This document shows positions 62,758-64,000 of a DNA stretch of 64,000 nucleotides, one piece after another. Each line of letters starts with the position of its first letter. The stretch's first letter is position 1. A program made the position numbers and the translations under genes. Below the pieces are notes generated by a model. The model was not told the DNA's origin and did no database searches. It saw nothing but the letters and a program-made list of their open reading frames with translations. This DNA comes from Clostridium ragsdalei P11 (lineage in GTDB: Bacteria; Bacillota; Clostridia; Clostridiales; Clostridiaceae). The stretch spans positions 1-64,000 of the forward strand of contig NZ_LROS01000033.1 of assembly GCF_001675165.1 (NCBI RefSeq), read 5' to 3'.

Positions 62758-64000
62758 ATGAAAAGATGTATAAGAATAACATTACTTTTAATAATGACAG
62801 TAATGTTATGTTTAATGGTAGTTTCTTGTAATAAAAAACAAAATAGCGAAAATAATGAAAGAGTACTTAAAGGAAATATTAAAATTGTTACGGACGTAGA
62901 GCATGGGCCTCAATTTGAACTTGCAGCAGAGGCATTTGAAAAATTGCATAAGAAAGTTAATATAAATGTTATTACAGTAAAGGATACAGATAACAATGTT
63001 GAAGCGATATTTAATGGACCGCAGTATGAAGCAGACATAACTACAATAAATGATAGCAGTATAAAGCACATTATAACTAAAAATTCAGAAAAATTTTTAG
63101 AGATGACAGGTTCGGTAAAGGGATATAAAGATGAATTATTAGCCAATAAAATTTATAATGATACTGTAAAAGGGAAAGTTTATGCTTTACCTTGGGACAC
63201 TTATCCTAAAGCCTTGCTATATAGAAAAGATATATTTGCTAAAGAAGGAATAGATATAAATAGAATTAAAAGCTGGAGCGATTATATAGAAGTAGGAAGG
63301 AAAATAAGTAAAGATACTGGAAAGATATTTATTGCAAATTCTTCAGAAGACAATAATGATATTTATCTACTACTCTCAAATCAATTGGGAACATCTTATT
63401 TTAACCAATCTGGGAAATTAGACTTTAAATCGCAAAAGTGGGCTAGAGTTATTGAAATATCAAAGATCCTTTATGGAGAAGGGCTTATACAAGAAATTCC
63501 TTCTAAAGATGAAGTTATAAACAAGGCACAACTAAACAAGATAGTATCCTTTATTGCAGATCCTACTTATGCTGTAACTTTAATGAACAAGTTTCCACAG
63601 TCTAAAGGTAAATGGGGAGTAATGAAATTACCTGCCTTTGAAGATGGAGGTAATAGGGATGTGTCTTTAGGTGGAATTAATTTAGTTATAAATAAAAATA
63701 CTTCTGAATCAAATTTGTCAGAGGAATTTGTAAAATTTGCACTTACAGATGGAAAGCTTCAAATGGATTTATTAAATAAGTATGGAAGATTTCCAGTTAG
63801 CACAGATGCTTATAATTTTGTAGATTTAAATAAAAGCATAACGTATTTTGATAGTACAATATGGAATCTCTTTGGGAGTGTAGAACAAGGATCATTTAGT
63901 ATAAATTATACAAAAAATTTTCCTGATATAAGAGAAAAAATAAAAAGGGTCTTAAATGAAACAAACATTAAAAATGAAAATTATAAATCTATAATAGAAG
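62758..64000 (+). CDS. Extracellular solute-binding lipoprotein, ABC transporter type 1 (partial)
   Basis: Reads from ATG at 62758 (TAGGAGAG upstream) to the right edge, 414 codons without a stop. The lipoprotein signal ends VVSC-NKK with Cys about residue 22. The mature part has KIVTDVEHGPQFELAAEAF, the start of family 1 (maltose-type) binding proteins, with LPWDTYPKALLYRKDIFAKEGID, typical of sugar-binding members. It captures a carbohydrate for an ABC importer; partner permease genes would lie beyond the window. The 3' end is missing. Confidence 0.88.
   Translation, partial: MKRCIRITLLLIMTVMLCLMVVSCNKKQNSENNERVLKGNIKIVTDVEHGPQFELAAEAFEKLHKKVNINVITVKDTDNNVEAIFNGPQYEADITTINDSSIKHIITKNSEKFLEMTGSVKGYKDELLANKIYNDTVKGKVYALPWDTYPKALLYRKDIFAKEGIDINRIKSWSDYIEVGRKISKDTGKIFIANSSEDNNDIYLLLSNQLGTSYFNQSGKLDFKSQKWARVIEISKILYGEGLIQEIPSKDEVINKAQLNKIVSFIADPTYAVTLMNKFPQSKGKWGVMKLPAFEDGGNRDVSLGGINLVINKNTSESNLSEEFVKFALTDGKLQMDLLNKYGRFPVSTDAYNFVDLNKSITYFDSTIWNLFGSVEQGSFSINYTKNFPDIREKIKRVLNETNIKNENYKSIIE

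Overview
This window is low-GC chromosomal DNA from a spore-forming Clostridium-like Firmicute (class Clostridia). The evidence is a very AT-rich base composition, GGAGG-type ribosome binding sites in front of many TTG and GTG starts, sporulation genes (Gin/CsfB, SpmA, SpmB, RicT, AbrB with a Spo0A-box-like site), an anaerobic NrdD/NrdG ribonucleotide reductase, ferredoxins and T-box-controlled tRNA synthetases. The species cannot be fixed from the sequence alone.

Layout. Positions 1-380 are the end of an rRNA operon (23S 3' end, 5S, terminator). Positions 600-4500 hold a sirtuin, tRNA-Cys, a small membrane protein, an LD-carboxypeptidase and a CorA transporter. From 4.8 to 36.2 kb the gene order follows the origin-proximal region of Bacillus subtilis: gin(csfB)-yaaO-like decarboxylase-tmk-darA(yaaQ)-holB-ricT(yaaT) ... 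trmN6(yabB)-rsmI(yabC) ... abrB ... metG-tatD(yabD)-yabE-like-rnmV-ksgA. This backbone is interrupted by lineage-specific inserts: a ferredoxin plus motAB, a tandem pair of NlpC/P60 hydrolases, a block at 17.6-29.8 kb (cca, a PspA-type envelope cluster, ispF, two polysaccharide deacetylases, a glucosaminidase, spmAB, a family 4 UDG), and several non-coding repeats. Positions 36-47.5 kb carry uncharacterised envelope proteins, an Mrp-type Fe-S carrier, a ferredoxin, nrdDG, an ArsR regulator, an MBL-fold hydrolase and a double amidase. Positions 47.5-64 kb carry T-box-ileS, a CcpA-like regulator, DedA, a 1361-residue helicase with a nuclease-like tail, a mannose-1-phosphate guanylyltransferase, GIY-YIG and Mpg proteins, LarC, a radical SAM protein and a truncated solute-binding lipoprotein.

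Functional themes. Cell-wall remodelling is prominent: two NlpC/P60 proteins, two deacetylases, a glucosaminidase, a two-domain amidase, a G5/3D protein and an LD-carboxypeptidase. Two of these enzymes share an N-terminal Ig-like (Big_5-type) domain. Translation and RNA maturation genes (metG, ileS, cca, trmN6, rsmI, ksgA, rnmV) form the conserved core.

Most unusual content. The non-coding DNA holds (i) a modular stem-loop repeat family with about six copies; (ii) a MITE-like element present both empty and with a stem-loop repeat inserted; (iii) fold-back elements sharing the apical sequence TCGTACCTCA, one a palindrome of about 230 bp; (iv) two dense DnaA-box clusters far from any dnaA gene in the window; and (v) a tandem gene duplication that carried along a recognisable scar of the upstream rsmI 3' end. 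I found no CRISPR array, prophage or transposase. The only candidate defence-type gene is the large helicase at 53.3 kb.
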